Below are positions 1 through 8,590 of a stretch of 64,000 bases of DNA, piece after piece. The first letter of the stretch is position 1. Each line of letters begins with the position of its first letter. The notes below the pieces were generated by a model. That model saw only the letters and a list, made by a program, of their open reading frames with translations, made no database searches and had not been told where the DNA came from. The stretch is from Alkalicoccus saliphilus (GTDB lineage: Bacteria > Bacillota > Bacilli > Bacillales > Salisediminibacteriaceae): the NCBI RefSeq assembly GCF_003044065.1, contig NZ_PZJJ01000013.1, positions 1 through 64,000 of the forward strand, written 5' to 3'. The translations under genes and the position numbers were made by a program.

Positions 1-106
1 AAAACCTTTCGAACTCCTAGTTTTTACCAAAAATGCTAGGGTTCTTTCCTACGGGCTTTTTTCTTGAATATGTCCTTTGATAAACAAATATCATCTTATT
101 TTTTCA

Positions 107-135
107 TTGACATACTACCGCAGGTCTATTAATAC
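107..135 (+). promoter_or_regulatory. sigma-A type promoter for the acetyltransferase gene
   Basis: TTGACA at 107-112 and TAATAC at 130-135 are separated by 17 nt, close to the vegetative consensus. It lies about 100 nt before the start codon at 237. Apart from a weak hairpin near 15-40, nothing else was seen in bases 1-236. Confidence 0.6.
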
Positions 136-236
136 CTCTACCCGTATTATATCAACATCCTCCTTCCCGTGAAAGAAAAGCGGGTTGTTCCTCCGAAGAT
201 CTTTTTGTACAGTAAAAGAAAAACGGAGGTTATCTG

Positions 237-776
237 ATGGCCGTTATTACAATCCGCCCCTCAGTGGAGAAGGACGCCGGTGCTCTGCTGCAGCTTGCCC
301 GCCTTACAGCAGAAGAAGGCTTTGGCCTCGCTTCTCCGCAAGAATTTTCCACTACAGCAGATACAATTAAAAAAAGAATTGCCACAGCCCAAAGTTTTTC
401 CGGTGAAAGCTGTATGCTCACTGCGGAAGCAGGAGAAACAATCGCCGGTCAGCTTTCCTTTTTCCGGTCTCCGGAAGAAAAATACCGTCATCACGGAAGT
501 TTCAGCATGAGTCTTTTTCCGGAATGGCGGGGCCGGGGTGCCGGTCAGCAGCTGATGAAATCTTTTCTTGCCTGGGCGGATACCGCCGAAGGACTGGAAA
601 AAATCACGCTGGAAGTACTGGCCGGCAACGAGTCGGCACGGTCTTTGTACCGGAAATTCGGTTTTATCGAAGAAGGACGGCTCCTCCGTCATGTGAAATT
701 CCGCGGCCGCTATGAAGATCTACTTCTAATGGCACGCCTGAAAGAAAGGAACGGTTTTTCTCCCCCTCGTGTTTAA
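237..776 (+). CDS. GNAT family N-acetyltransferase
   Basis: Encodes 179 residues of the GCN5-related N-acetyltransferase fold. The acetyl-CoA loop reads RGRGAG near residue 97, and the usual late motif follows (NESARSLYRKFGFIEEG, about 125-142). Such proteins move an acetyl group from acetyl-CoA to an amine in the cytoplasm; the substrate cannot be read from the sequence. The ATG at 237 follows GGAGG by 7 nt and a good promoter lies upstream. No terminator separates it from the next small gene, so the two are probably cotranscribed. Family assignment is firm; the specific role is unknown. Confidence 0.85.
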   Translation: MAVITIRPSVEKDAGALLQLARLTAEEGFGLASPQEFSTTADTIKKRIATAQSFSGESCMLTAEAGETIAGQLSFFRSPEEKYRHHGSFSMSLFPEWRGRGAGQQLMKSFLAWADTAEGLEKITLEVLAGNESARSLYRKFGFIEEGRLLRHVKFRGRYEDLLLMARLKERNGFSPPRV

Positions 777-830
777 ACTGGAGAGCCTGTGGGAAAAGAC
801 ACGTAAAATGTTTTAAAGGAGTAGATACGT

Positions 831-1070
831 ATGGCACAGCACCGTTTAAACGAACTTGAAATAGGAAAGAATTATCTTGCAAAAGAACTCGACAGCTTCG
901 TTTCCACAACAGATGTCGTTGTTCTGTCATCAAACGAAGAGCAGCTGTTTACTGATCCGGAACGGGAATACCGGGTTGCCGGTTCTTATAAAGGTTTTTT
1001 TGAACACTCGTCTGAAGACGGCGAAAAATACTTCCGTGAAAAAAGAGCGTACGTTGTAGAAAAAGTATAA
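831..1070 (+). CDS. small acidic hypothetical protein
   Basis: A 79-residue soluble protein with no signal peptide or membrane segment and no family I recognise. The start ATG follows AAAGGAG by 8 nt, which supports translation. It contains many Glu and Asp residues, as expected for a salt-adapted proteome. It lies 54 nt after the acetyltransferase gene with no terminator between them and is followed by one, so it is probably the second gene of a two-gene unit. Confidence 0.65.
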   Translation: MAQHRLNELEIGKNYLAKELDSFVSTTDVVVLSSNEEQLFTDPEREYRVAGSYKGFFEHSSEDGEKYFREKRAYVVEKV

Positions 1071-1081
1071 GGTACCGCACA

Positions 1082-1114
1082 GAATGGCCCGGCTGAGGGT
1101 CATTCTTTTTTTGT
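1082..1114 (+). terminator. rho-independent terminator
   Basis: GAATGGCCC and GGGTCATTC form a 9-bp stem (one G-U pair) followed by a run of seven T. It ends the acetyltransferase unit. Confidence 0.75.
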
Positions 1115-1230
1115 ACGTGCAAACAGACGGTTCTTCCCCGGGAGAAAGTTATAGAACAGCCCCCTGCGGAATCATTTCGGCTGTTTTTAAAACCAGGCTG
1201 CCTTGAAAATAAATGTCCGCTTTCGTTTCC

Positions 1231-1385
1231 ATGGAGAAGCTTTCCGGGCGGGCCGGTTTCTGCTTCACTTCTTCTTCATGGAAAAAGAAATATTTTTGCT
1301 TTTCATGAGCCCTGTTTTTTATTCCATAAAACCGATACCCAGGCGACTTTTAAAAACAACCCGAAACTTTAACACATCCAAAAAT
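1231..1385. repeat. dispersed intergenic repeat, copy A
   Basis: This AT-rich stretch without genes aligns with 2740-2935 in the same orientation. Shared blocks are GGGCCGGTTTC followed by GCTTC, then GAAAAAG, TGCTTTTC, CCCTGTT and TAAAACCG, and finally AAAAACAACCCG followed by CTTTAACA. The segment CTTTCCGGGCGGGCCGG also occurs inverted at about 7565-7582. Copy B has about 60 extra bases before the last block. The copies bracket the sigO locus. Confidence 0.6.
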
Positions 1386-1394
1386 TACGAGCCG

Positions 1395-1553
1395 CTATTT
1401 TTTCTTTTCTTTTTTCTTTTTTTCATTTCTCCAGGCATGAATCTGTGAGCTCAGACGGTCCATCTTCTTTTCGTAACGGACAAGCAGATACAGGGTAACC
1501 GCTCCCGGGAACCCTACGTTCTCCAGTAGTGTCGTCCATTCGTATGGAATCAT
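1395..1553 (-). CDS. yvrJ: YvrJ family small protein
   Basis: A 52-residue protein beginning MIPYEWTTLLENVGFPGAVT. The GFP followed by a hydrophobic run and then YLLVRYEKKMDRL matches the YvrJ family: one membrane segment and a charged tail. The tail is extremely Lys/Glu-rich. The start ATG at 1553 is preceded by AAAGGAGGG, an excellent ribosome binding site. It is divergent from sigO, as known in B. subtilis, where yvrJ and oxdC are SigO targets. No oxdC follows here, so yvrJ stands alone. Its molecular function is not known. Confidence 0.75.
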   Translation of the reverse strand: MIPYEWTTLLENVGFPGAVTLYLLVRYEKKMDRLSSQIHAWRNEKKKKEKKK

Positions 1554-1747
1554 CCGGCCTTCCCTCCTTTGTTCCGTCGTTTCTTTTCAAAGAGAAAAAA
1601 CAGACGAAATTCACAACTGTCTGAAATTTATGCTTGCCGAATCAACCGTTCTGTCTTAATATAAGAACATACGTTCCTGTTCCGGTTGTGAGCCAGCTTC
1701 TTCTTCCTCCTTTATCTGGTAACAGCACGGAAGGGAGGATACCGAAT

Positions 1748-2359
1748 ATGCCAATCGACAACAAGCACCTTTCCCCACAGGAAAAAGAAGCTTTCAACAG
1801 GTTTCAGCAGCAGCATCAGCTGCTGTTTCAGAATCCTCTGATCCGTTCTTTTTTTAAACAAAGTGATCATCAGAAGCTTTTAACAAACTACCTTATCCAG
1901 CCCGATACAGCAGCCTGGAGAGCGCTGGACAATGCGTTCCGGGATTATTATACCGGTGTGAAAATTGTTCACTATTTATCACAGACACTGCACTGGAAAG
2001 CGGTGCAGTTTGATAAACAGCTCCGCCGGGAAGCCGAACGGTTCCTGCTCACTGCCGGAGAGGAAGAAGGAAGAAGTTATCCGGAAGATACGGAGGCTGG
2101 AGAAGATCTTGGCTGGCTGGAAAACCCCAGTCTGCCTCTCACTGAAAAAATCGGGGATCCCGCTCTTCTGGAATGCTGGAAAAAGCTCACACCAAGACAG
2201 CAGCAGGTACTTCACTACCGCTACAGCGAAGGGCTCAGCCTGACCGAAACAGGACGGATACTTCATATTACCCAGCAGGGAGCATCAAAAATTCATCAGA
2301 CAGCTCTTAAACAGTTGAAGGAAGAATTAAAACAAAAAGGAGGCGGCGGAGAAAAATGA
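1748..2359 (+). CDS. sigO: RNA polymerase sigma factor SigO (YvrI-like)
   Basis: Encodes 203 residues, near the size of B. subtilis SigO (YvrI). The C-terminal third (about 140-195) is a sigma region 4 helix-turn-helix, containing LTPRQQQVLHYRYSEGLSLT and ILHITQQGASKIHQ. In SigO this part contacts the -35 element, while region 2 is supplied by the separate RsoA protein. An upstream in-frame TTG exists at 1634, but the ATG at 1748 follows GGGAGG by 9 nt and gives the family length. The downstream gene overlaps by ATGA, so the two subunits are translationally coupled. In B. subtilis this system responds to acid or envelope stress and activates its own operon and yvrJ-oxdC. The anti-sigma RsiO is not seen in the window. 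Confidence 0.8.
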   Translation: MPIDNKHLSPQEKEAFNRFQQQHQLLFQNPLIRSFFKQSDHQKLLTNYLIQPDTAAWRALDNAFRDYYTGVKIVHYLSQTLHWKAVQFDKQLRREAERFLLTAGEEEGRSYPEDTEAGEDLGWLENPSLPLTEKIGDPALLECWKKLTPRQQQVLHYRYSEGLSLTETGRILHITQQGASKIHQTALKQLKEELKQKGGGGEK

Positions 2360-2616
2360 AAGAATGGAGACGATTAATTGAACAGGCGCAGGAAGGTCAT
2401 GAAGCAAGCCGGGAAAAAATTCTGGAAAAGCTTGAACCGAAAATTAACAAATCCCTGCGTCAGACGACCTATCAAAACCGTGAAGATTTAAAGCAGGAGC
2501 TGATCATAAAAACACTCACAGCCATTCAGGAATTCGATACCCGTTCGGTCCCTGGTTTCTGGCACTTTGTTCAGGAGACAGCTCCGCCGAAAGCTGCCCG
2601 CCAGGCGGGAAAATAA
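2356..2616 (+). CDS. rsoA: sigma-O co-factor RsoA (YvrHa-like)
   Basis: Encodes 86 residues beginning MKEWRRLIEQAQEGHEASRE. The segment NREDLKQELIIKTLTAIQEFD resembles sigma region 2.1-2.2, the core-binding helix. RsoA is the separate -10-recognising and core-binding half that works with SigO. Size and position directly after sigO with a 4-nt ATGA overlap match the B. subtilis yvrI-yvrHa pair. The last residues (PPKAARQAGK) are unlike the rest and may be family-variable. Assignment rests on context plus the region 2-like segment. Confidence 0.75.
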   Translation: MKEWRRLIEQAQEGHEASREKILEKLEPKINKSLRQTTYQNREDLKQELIIKTLTAIQEFDTRSVPGFWHFVQETAPPKAARQAGK

Positions 2617-2739
2617 ACAAGGAGGGAGTCCATTTTTTAAAGAATGCTATGTTCATTGACAGCTGGAGAAACACTTCGCTTCCAACCGGCCTGCCGTGGA
2701 GGAGATTTTCGGGCAGGCTGCGCCCTATCCTCCAATCTC

Positions 2740-2935
2740 CTTTTTCCACGGGCCGGTTTCCGCTTCGTTTTTTCGTAGAAAAAGATAAGTTCTGCTTTTC
2801 GTGAACCCTGTTCTTTCTTCTGTAAAACCGGTGTCTGGGCAGAGACGCCTGCGGAAGCGCGCAGATCCTCCTGGACAAAAGGACGGCCGCAGGCAACTTT
2901 CAAAAACAACCCGGAGCTTTAACAGAGCTAAATAA
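2740..2935. repeat. dispersed intergenic repeat, copy B
   Basis: This aligns with copy A at 1231-1385 in direct orientation, with an extra block of about 60 bp around 2840-2895. An imperfect inverted repeat (GGCCTGCC / GGGCAGGC) lies just before it at 2686-2722. No open frame here has a ribosome binding site. Confidence 0.6.
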
Positions 2936-2942
2936 AAAAGCG

Positions 2943-2978
2943 AAAAGCGCCCCGGAAAATTCCGGGACGCTTTTTTAA
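2943..2978. terminator. terminator of the ect operon (possibly bidirectional)
   Basis: AAAAGCGCCCCGGA and TCCGGGACGCTTTT pair around a short AAAT loop. A-rich bases on the left serve as the U-tract for minus-strand transcripts, and six T on the right do so for the plus strand. Confidence 0.8.
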
Positions 2979-2982
2979 CCTA

Positions 2983-3369
2983 TTAATCTTCTACAAGCTC
3001 ATACACACCGTCTTCGTTGTGCGTTTCCTGGCCGGTAATCGGCGGATCGAATACGCACACCATACGCATGTCTGTATGCGCACGGAGATAGTGCTCGTCG
3101 TGCTTATCAAGGGCATAGATTTCGTTAGCTTTGATCGGCCATACTTTGCCGTCTGCCACTGTTTCTACTTCCCCTTCTCCTTCGATGCAGTATACAGCTT
3201 CCAGATGATTCTGGTACCAGATGTGTGTTTCTGTACCTGCTTTAATAACTGTGTCGTGCACGGAATAGCCCATGTTGTCTTTTTTAAGAAGAAGACGACG
3301 GCTTTCCCAGTTGTCGGATTTCACGTGCTGCTCGGAATTAATAACATCTTCAAGACGTACTACTTTCAT
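2983..3369 (-). CDS. ectC: L-ectoine synthase
   Basis: Encodes 128 residues beginning [20 protein letters not shown], the usual length and N-terminus of EctC. It is a cupin-fold enzyme that closes N-gamma-acetyl-2,4-diaminobutyrate to ectoine by loss of water, the last step of ectoine synthesis in the cytoplasm. Typical EctC stretches visible are the segment around [19 protein letters not shown] and the late [10 protein letters not shown]. The ATG follows AGGAGG by 7 nt. It is third in ectABC, 35 nt after ectB, and a strong terminator follows. No ectD (hydroxylase) is adjacent, so hydroxyectoine formation is not indicated here. Confidence 0.96.
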   Translation of the reverse strand: MKVVRLEDVINSEQHVKSDNWESRRLLLKKDNMGYSVHDTVIKAGTETHIWYQNHLEAVYCIEGEGEVETVADGKVWPIKANEIYALDKHDEHYLRAHTDMRMVCVFDPPITGQETHNEDGVYELVED

Positions 3370-3404
3370 GATGAATGCCTCCTGTGATCTTTTTCGAATA
3401 TTTT

Positions 3405-4697
3405 TTAGTTAGTTACTGTTTCTTCTTTTAGATTCATAGACTCAACAGCTTCCTGAATACTCTTTTCGATAATATCCAGTCCGGCCTGAAGTCCTTCCTC
3501 ATCGATATTAATCGGTGGGAAAAGCTTGAAAACCTGGTCGTGTCCTCCGGCTGTTTCCATGATCAGACGATGTTCAAAGGCATGTTCTGCTACTTTCTCG
3601 CTGAAGCCTTCGACATCAGAAGAAATTCCCTGCATAAGGCCTCGCCCTTTCAGGCTTCCCTTCATTTCCGGATACTTCTCGATCATGTCGCTGAGGAACT
3701 TCGTTACTTTATCTGCTTTACGCTGAATGCTCTTTTCAAACTGTGGATCTTCCCAGTAAGTGAAAGATTCTGCCGCTGTAACAAATGCCATGTTATTACC
3801 GCGGAATGTTCCGTTGTGCTCACCCGGCTTCCATTTATCAAGCTCCGGCTTAATGAGCGTGATTGCAAGCGGCAGCCCGTATCCGCCGATGGATTTGGAC
3901 AGGCAGATAATGTCCGGCTTGATGCCTGCAGGTTCAAACGAGAAGAACGTACCAGTACGGCCTACACCAGCCTGAACATCGTCCACGATAAGAAGAATAC
4001 CCCACTCACGGCAGATTTTTTCCAGACGCTGCATCCATTCCATGCTTGCTGCGTTAATACCGCCTTCACCCTGTACTGTTTCAAAAATAACAGCAGCAGG
4101 TACGGCTACACCGCTTCCGTTGTCTTCAAGAAAACGCTCGAAGTACTCCAGTGGATCGTTGTCGCTTTCCACAAAGTTGTCGTAAGGCATCGTTACCGTA
4201 TGGCTCAGTGGAATACCGGCGCCTTTACGCTTCATGGAGTTTCCTGTTACGGCAAGAGAACCGATCGTCATGCCGTGAAAACCGTTCGTAAAGCTCACAA
4301 TGTCTGTGCGCCCGGTCATTTTACGTGCAATTTTCAGCGCGCTTTCCACTGTATTCGTTCCTGTTGGTCCCGGGAACATAACTCTGTAGTCCATTCCGCG
4401 CGGCTTCAGGATAATTTCATTCAGTTTATCAAGAAATTCTACTTTTGCGTCTGTTGCTTTGTCCAAAGAGTGCGTAATGCCGTCATCTAAAATATAATCC
4501 ACGAGCTTTTTCTTCATTCCCGGCTCGTTGTGTCCGTAGTTAAGAGCTCCGGCTCCGGCGAAGAAATCGATATATTCATTGCCGTCTTCGTCCCAGATTT
4601 TATAGCCGCGTGCTTTCGTAAATACGGCCGGAAAGCTTCGTACATAGCTTCGTACACTGGATTCAAGTTCTTCAATAAGCTGTAGTTTGTTATTCAT
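3405..4697 (-). CDS. ectB: diaminobutyrate--2-oxoglutarate transaminase
   Basis: Encodes 430 residues of a class III pyridoxal-phosphate aminotransferase. It converts aspartate semialdehyde and glutamate to 2,4-diaminobutyrate, the first committed ectoine step. The PLP lysine is K268 in [10 protein letters not shown], and the cofactor-binding aspartate lies in [10 protein letters not shown] near residue 239. The ATG follows GGAGG. It is the second gene of the operon, 82 nt after ectA. Length and sequence are typical of EctB, and no irregularity was seen. Confidence 0.96.
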   Translation of the reverse strand: MNNKLQLIEELESSVRSYVRSFPAVFTKARGYKIWDEDGNEYIDFFAGAGALNYGHNEPGMKKKLVDYILDDGITHSLDKATDAKVEFLDKLNEIILKPRGMDYRVMFPGPTGTNTVESALKIARKMTGRTDIVSFTNGFHGMTIGSLAVTGNSMKRKGAGIPLSHTVTMPYDNFVESDNDPLEYFERFLEDNGSGVAVPAAVIFETVQGEGGINAASMEWMQRLEKICREWGILLIVDDVQAGVGRTGTFFSFEPAGIKPDIICLSKSIGGYGLPLAITLIKPELDKWKPGEHNGTFRGNNMAFVTAAESFTYWEDPQFEKSIQRKADKVTKFLSDMIEKYPEMKGSLKGRGLMQGISSDVEGFSEKVAEHAFEHRLIMETAGGHDQVFKLFPPINIDEEGLQAGLDIIEKSIQEAVESMNLKEETVTN

Positions 4698-4779
4698 GGA
4701 TCAAGGTCCTCCTAATTAATAGTTAGAAACCATTGTCTCAAGCGAGCGGTTTACTATACTCTTTGGTCAGTTGAACATT

Positions 4780-5292
4780 TTATTTTTTCAGCGGGCCGAT
4801 GCGGTACGTGTATTCTGCTTCGCCCTCTTCCGGGAAAACATCCGCCGGAAACGTTTCTTTCACTTCAAAAGAAGTATCATATTGCTTTGCCAGTTTCTTA
4901 AACAGCGCCTGGGACGCAGAATTGTCTTTCGTAATTGTTGCCTCCAGGTATTTTACGTCACTGGCTGCTTCACGGGTCACCAATTCTTCCAGCATTTTGT
5001 AGCCGACGCCTTTTCCACGCTGGGAATCGTCGACCCCTACCTGCCAGACAAAAACAACGTCCGGATGTTCCGGCTGGATAAACCCTGTGATAAAGCCAAC
5101 AACCTCGCTGCGCTCTTTGGCGACGACACAAGTTTCCGAGAAGTATTCTGCCATCATGATGTACTTGTAAGCAGAGTTAAGATCTAAAGATGTCTTCTTT
5201 GCCAGATTCCACATCCCCTGACCGTCTTCTTTGGACGGCTGCTCCAATGTGAAAGTCTCAATAACAGGAGTCGCTGTAGCGCTGTTACTCAT
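4780..5292 (-). CDS. ectA: L-2,4-diaminobutyric acid acetyltransferase
   Basis: Encodes 170 residues of the GNAT fold. It acetylates 2,4-diaminobutyrate at N-gamma with acetyl-CoA, the second step of ectoine synthesis. The acetyl-CoA loop is QRGKGVGYKML near residue 95, and EctA-like segments such as MWNLAKKTSLDLNSAYKYI are present. It is first in the ect operon. The start ATG at 5292 follows AAAGGTGG. A promoter about 85 nt upstream and an 18-bp perfect palindrome inside the leader are candidates for osmotic control. Confidence 0.95.
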   Translation of the reverse strand: MSNSATATPVIETFTLEQPSKEDGQGMWNLAKKTSLDLNSAYKYIMMAEYFSETCVVAKERSEVVGFITGFIQPEHPDVVFVWQVGVDDSQRGKGVGYKMLEELVTREAASDVKYLEATITKDNSASQALFKKLAKQYDTSFEVKETFPADVFPEEGEAEYTYRIGPLKK

Positions 5293-5326
5293 AACAAAAA
5301 ACCACCTTTACTTTTATTTGGCTGCG

Positions 5327-5344
5327 GGAAGAAATATTTCTTCC
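5327..5344. promoter_or_regulatory. 18-bp perfect palindrome in the ectA leader
   Basis: GGAAGAAATATTTCTTCC is its own reverse complement. It sits between the -10 element (5377-5382) and the ectA start (5292), a place where a bound repressor would block elongation; alternatively it folds as a short hairpin in the mRNA. The binding protein is unknown. Confidence 0.5.
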
Positions 5345-5376
5345 GGCAGATAATCTACCGTTTTTCAACACTTTTA

Positions 5377-5405
5377 ATGATAGGCGGCTTTCAAACAATT
5401 CGCAA
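5377..5405 (-). promoter_or_regulatory. probable ectABC promoter
   Basis: On the minus strand TTGCGA (5405-5400) is separated by 17 nt from TATCAT (5382-5377), giving a leader of about 80 nt. The remaining stretch up to 5762 is AT-rich and holds no convincing gene. A TATAAT-like element near 5730 may serve the phospholipase D-like gene, without a clear -35. Confidence 0.5.
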
Positions 5406-5762
5406 ACGTACTAAATGGGCTTTAATAACCAAATAATTGTATGACTATAGCTTAATACCGGTCAGACCACTCGCTTTACAAATAACTGCCGAATATTAGC
5501 AATTACAGCGGATAGCTTGAAGTCAGACCTATTTTATACTAAAAATTGGAAATTAATTCGTGTTTTTCAGTCGTGGACCCGCAGTTTTCCAGAATATAAA
5601 AATGCGCTCCCAACGGCATTAGGTGTTTCCTCACAGAAAACACACTGGAAATAAAAAGCCAATTACCCTCGGCATAGAGCGCTTTGAAAGAAAATATAAT
5701 GTCAGAAACCTTCCCTGCACCGGGTAAGATATAATAAAGAAAAATAGGTAAGGAGCTGCTTT

Positions 5763-7220
5763 ATGAAAAGAAAAGCATGGATGACCGCGGGGATACTTTT
5801 TCTCGCTGTATACCTCGGTGTAATCGCCTGGCATCAGTTGAAGCCGATGCCGGAGGGCACGTCCTACGCCGGGGAGATAAGAATGATGGCCGAGGAGGAA
5901 ATCGAATTTCTCCGGGATCTTACATATAATACGAATACTACTGGAGAAGAGCAGCTCGACCATGAAATTTTCGAAGAAATATTCTCTGCAGTGGAAGAAG
6001 CCGAACATTTTTTAATTGTCGACATGTTCATGGTCAATGAATTTTCTGATGAAGAAAAAGATTTTCCGGAACTGAGCCGCCGGCTTTCTGAAAAAATAGC
6101 TGTGCAGATGGAAAAGCACCCGGAACTGAAAGTTGCTTTTATTACCGACGAAATCAATACGACCTACTCCTCCCATCCGGCCCGTCACCTTGATCCGCTC
6201 GTTGAAAAAGGAGCGGAAGTTGTTTATGTCGATCTCGAAAGGCTGCGGGACCCGAATCCGATTTATACCGGTTTCTGGCGCATTGCTTTTCAATGGTTCG
6301 GACAGGAAGGAACCGGCTGGCTGCCGAACGGATTCGGACCAACAGCACCAGACGTCACTCTGCGGTCCTACTTAAAGATGGCCAACATCAAAGCCAATCA
6401 CCGTAAAGCGGTGATTACCGAAAATGAGGGCATTATTACTTCCGCTAACCCTCACGATGCAAGCGGCTTTCATTCCAACACTGCTGTCAGAGTACGCGGG
6501 GAGATTTTATACGACATGGTGGAGTCCGAAAAAGCAGTCGCTGCTTTTTCCGGCGGAGACTTGAGTTATTTCCCCGAAGAGGAGGAGCTGGACGAGTGGA
6601 TAGAAGTAGAAGATATCGAAGAGAGACCGCTTCAGGCACAGATCGTTACTGAACGAAAAATCGAAGCAGCTGCCCTCGAAGTGCTTAAACGTGCAGAGGA
6701 GGAAGACACGGTCTGGATCGGGATGTTTTATTTATCCGATCGGGACATTATGGAAGCACTCGTAAAAGCGGCAGCCCGCGGAGCAGAAGTCCGGTTAATT
6801 TTAGACCCGAATCAGAATGCTTTCGGTCAGGAAAAAATGGGGCTTCCGAATATCCCGGCAGCCGCAGAGCTGCTTTTTCGGGGAAATGATAATATCAGTA
6901 TCCGCTGGTACGACACTCAGGAGGAGCAGTATCATACAAAAATTATGTATGTAGATCGTGGAAACACAGCCAATGTGATTGCCGGCTCTACCAATTTCAC
7001 GACGAGAAACCTGAATGATTATAACCTGGAAAACAACATAAGCATTACAGCGCCTCCAGAAACTGCATTTATACAGGACGTCGACAATTATTTTCATAAG
7101 CTCTGGGATAACGAAGGTGCCGTCTATACGGCAGACTATGAGGAGTACACCGGAGAACTTTCTCCGATGATGTACGGACTGTATGTACTCCAGAAAGCAT
7201 TTCGTTTTACTACTTATTAA
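5763..7220 (+). CDS. phospholipase D family protein, membrane-anchored
   Basis: Encodes 485 residues. Residues 7-24 form one hydrophobic N-terminal anchor, so the bulk is probably outside the membrane. Two PLD half-motifs are visible: NHRKAVITE, with H213 and K215 but Glu where HxKx4D normally has Asp, and YHTKIMYVD, with H391 and K393, which matches HxKx4D. After each comes the expected small-residue patch (SANPHD and GSTNFT). Members hydrolyse or exchange phosphodiester bonds, as in phospholipases and cardiolipin synthase-like enzymes; the substrate here is unknown. The ATG follows AAGGAG. It stands alone between the divergent ect operon and repeat-rich DNA. Confidence 0.85.
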   Translation: MKRKAWMTAGILFLAVYLGVIAWHQLKPMPEGTSYAGEIRMMAEEEIEFLRDLTYNTNTTGEEQLDHEIFEEIFSAVEEAEHFLIVDMFMVNEFSDEEKDFPELSRRLSEKIAVQMEKHPELKVAFITDEINTTYSSHPARHLDPLVEKGAEVVYVDLERLRDPNPIYTGFWRIAFQWFGQEGTGWLPNGFGPTAPDVTLRSYLKMANIKANHRKAVITENEGIITSANPHDASGFHSNTAVRVRGEILYDMVESEKAVAAFSGGDLSYFPEEEELDEWIEVEDIEERPLQAQIVTERKIEAAALEVLKRAEEEDTVWIGMFYLSDRDIMEALVKAAARGAEVRLILDPNQNAFGQEKMGLPNIPAAAELLFRGNDNISIRWYDTQEEQYHTKIMYVDRGNTANVIAGSTNFTTRNLNDYNLENNISITAPPETAFIQDVDNYFHKLWDNEGAVYTADYEEYTGELSPMMYGLYVLQKAFRFTTY

Positions 7221-7489
7221 CGGCGGATGCCGGAAAAAATGAGCCCTGGCGGAGTGCTGATTAAGTCTTGATTTCAGAATAATGATTCTTCTGAGCGTAT
7301 AGATTTTTCCTGCGCTCAGCCTTACTGTGGGGCTCGTCTTCAGCTGTTTGCCCTCTCCGACTTTGAAAAGGATCTTCCGACTTCGCTCCATCTGTAGTGC
7401 CCCCTTATCCTGGACACTCCTACATGAAAGAAAGGGCGGAATCAGCACTTTTTTTAGAAGAGAAAACTTCTTTTTATTTTCCTGCTGGA

Positions 7490-7605
7490 GCTGCAGCAGG
7501 TGACTCCGGACCGATGAAGGACGCGCGGAAGATCCGTTTGGGAGGAAGAAATCAGCTGAAGCCGGCCCGCCCGGAAAGCGTTCTGCGGAGGCGAAAGTAA
7601 GGAAA
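7490..7605. repeat. dispersed GC-rich intergenic repeat, inverted relative to copy A
   Basis: GCCGGCCCGCCCGGAAAGCG (about 7562-7581) is close to the reverse complement of the block at 1234-1255. The intergenic stretch 7221-7645 holds no supported gene. A hairpin CTGAGCG...CGCTCAG lies at about 7291-7319. Confidence 0.45.
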
Positions 7606-7645
7606 CATATACGCCTGTATAAAAGACACTTTATAACCAGCCTTA

Positions 7646-7679
7646 AAACCGGAACGGCATAAAAGCTGTTCCGGTTTCT
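7646..7679. terminator. terminator of the YqcI-like gene
   Basis: AAACCGGAACGGC and GCTGTTCCGGTTT pair over 13 bp with one G-U. It ends the minus-strand gene that stops at 7701 and could act on the plus strand too. Confidence 0.65.
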
Positions 7680-7700
7680 TCATTAACTATTGGACGCGGG

Positions 7701-8417
7701 TCATTGTTTCACGTGAAACGGGCATTTTCCTTTAATCGGCTCGGCATCGTCACCAATAAAAAACTGTTTCCATTCGTTGTGTTCCGGATCTCCGTAGTGG
7801 CTGATATCCGGATGCTTCGGCAGCTGGTCCCATACTTCCACCCGCTCACGCACTTTTTCACGGGACATCATACCGCCGGGCTGTGTACCTTCGAGCCCTT
7901 TAAAGATTCTTCTCGGCTGAAAACCGAGAATCAGACTGTTTCCAAGATCGCGGGTTTTCCGCTGCTTGTAAGCAGGAGCATTTCCGAATACGAAAATGGG
8001 CTCCTGATGGAAATGAAAGTCCCATAAATAATGTTCCGGATCTTTCGGCTGATCTCCGGGCCAGTTCATAGAATCGTTTTCGTGAAGATACTGCAGAAGG
8101 TCCCAGAAATAACTCCGGTAATATTCGATCGTTTTTCCCTCTTTTTCCGGTTCAATAAAAACAAACAGCCCGTGGCGAGCTGGAGATGGTTCGTCAAACA
8201 GTTTCAAAAAATCGCCGACAATATGGGGAAGCGGCGACCAGTCATCCCGGGAAACGCAGCCGTAACGAAGCTCCCCTTTTTTTTCCCCTTTCTGGCCGAA
8301 GTAGCAGGGGAAATCCTTTCTCGTAACAATGTTTCGAAACGTCTCATATTCGCGCTGGAACCATTCCGGCAGCCGCTCCGATTCCGCTATATAATTCTGC
8401 GTGAGCAGTTTCTTCAT
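7701..8417 (-). CDS. YqcI/YcgG family protein
   Basis: Encodes 238 residues matching the YqcI/YcgG family of B. subtilis, a cytoplasmic family of unknown function. Characteristic stretches are FPCYFGQKGEKKGELRYGCV, SPARHGLFVFIEPE, WDFHFHQEPIFVFGNAPAY and GFQPRRIFKGLEGTQPGG. The start ATG follows GAAGGGA. The final codons (FHVKQ-stop) coincide with a parS-like palindrome at 7705-7720. It is divergent from the alcohol dehydrogenase gene; the 170 nt between them show no clear operator. Confidence 0.85.
   Translation of the reverse strand: MKKLLTQNYIAESERLPEWFQREYETFRNIVTRKDFPCYFGQKGEKKGELRYGCVSRDDWSPLPHIVGDFLKLFDEPSPARHGLFVFIEPEKEGKTIEYYRSYFWDLLQYLHENDSMNWPGDQPKDPEHYLWDFHFHQEPIFVFGNAPAYKQRKTRDLGNSLILGFQPRRIFKGLEGTQPGGMMSREKVRERVEVWDQLPKHPDISHYGDPEHNEWKQFFIGDDAEPIKGKCPFHVKQ
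7705..7720. promoter_or_regulatory. parS-like site inside the 3' end of the YqcI-like gene
   Basis: TGTTTCACGTGAAACG matches the ParB/Spo0J consensus TGTTNCACGTGAAACA at 15 of 16 positions. Confidence 0.6.
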
Positions 8418-8590
8418 TAAAAGTCCCTTCTTTCCTGAGTTATCTAAAGGTCCATATTCCCTTTATACTGGAAACTAAACGACCCCTGCTTCCATTATGA
8501 AGGGAGCTTTTACATCTGCGGACCGATGAAAGCAGTTTAGTGTATACTTAAAAGACTTAATCAGCATTCCAAAAAAAGGAGACAACTTTT

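Noticed and set aside
3540-4490. 316-residue plus-strand frame
   Set aside because: It lies opposite ectB, has no ribosome binding site and its sequence is low-quality Cys/Phe/His-rich antisense.
7391-7415. IS3-like insertion sequence end
   Set aside because: TGTAGTGCCCCCTTATCCTG resembles an IS3-family terminus, but no matching second end or transposase remnant could be identified.
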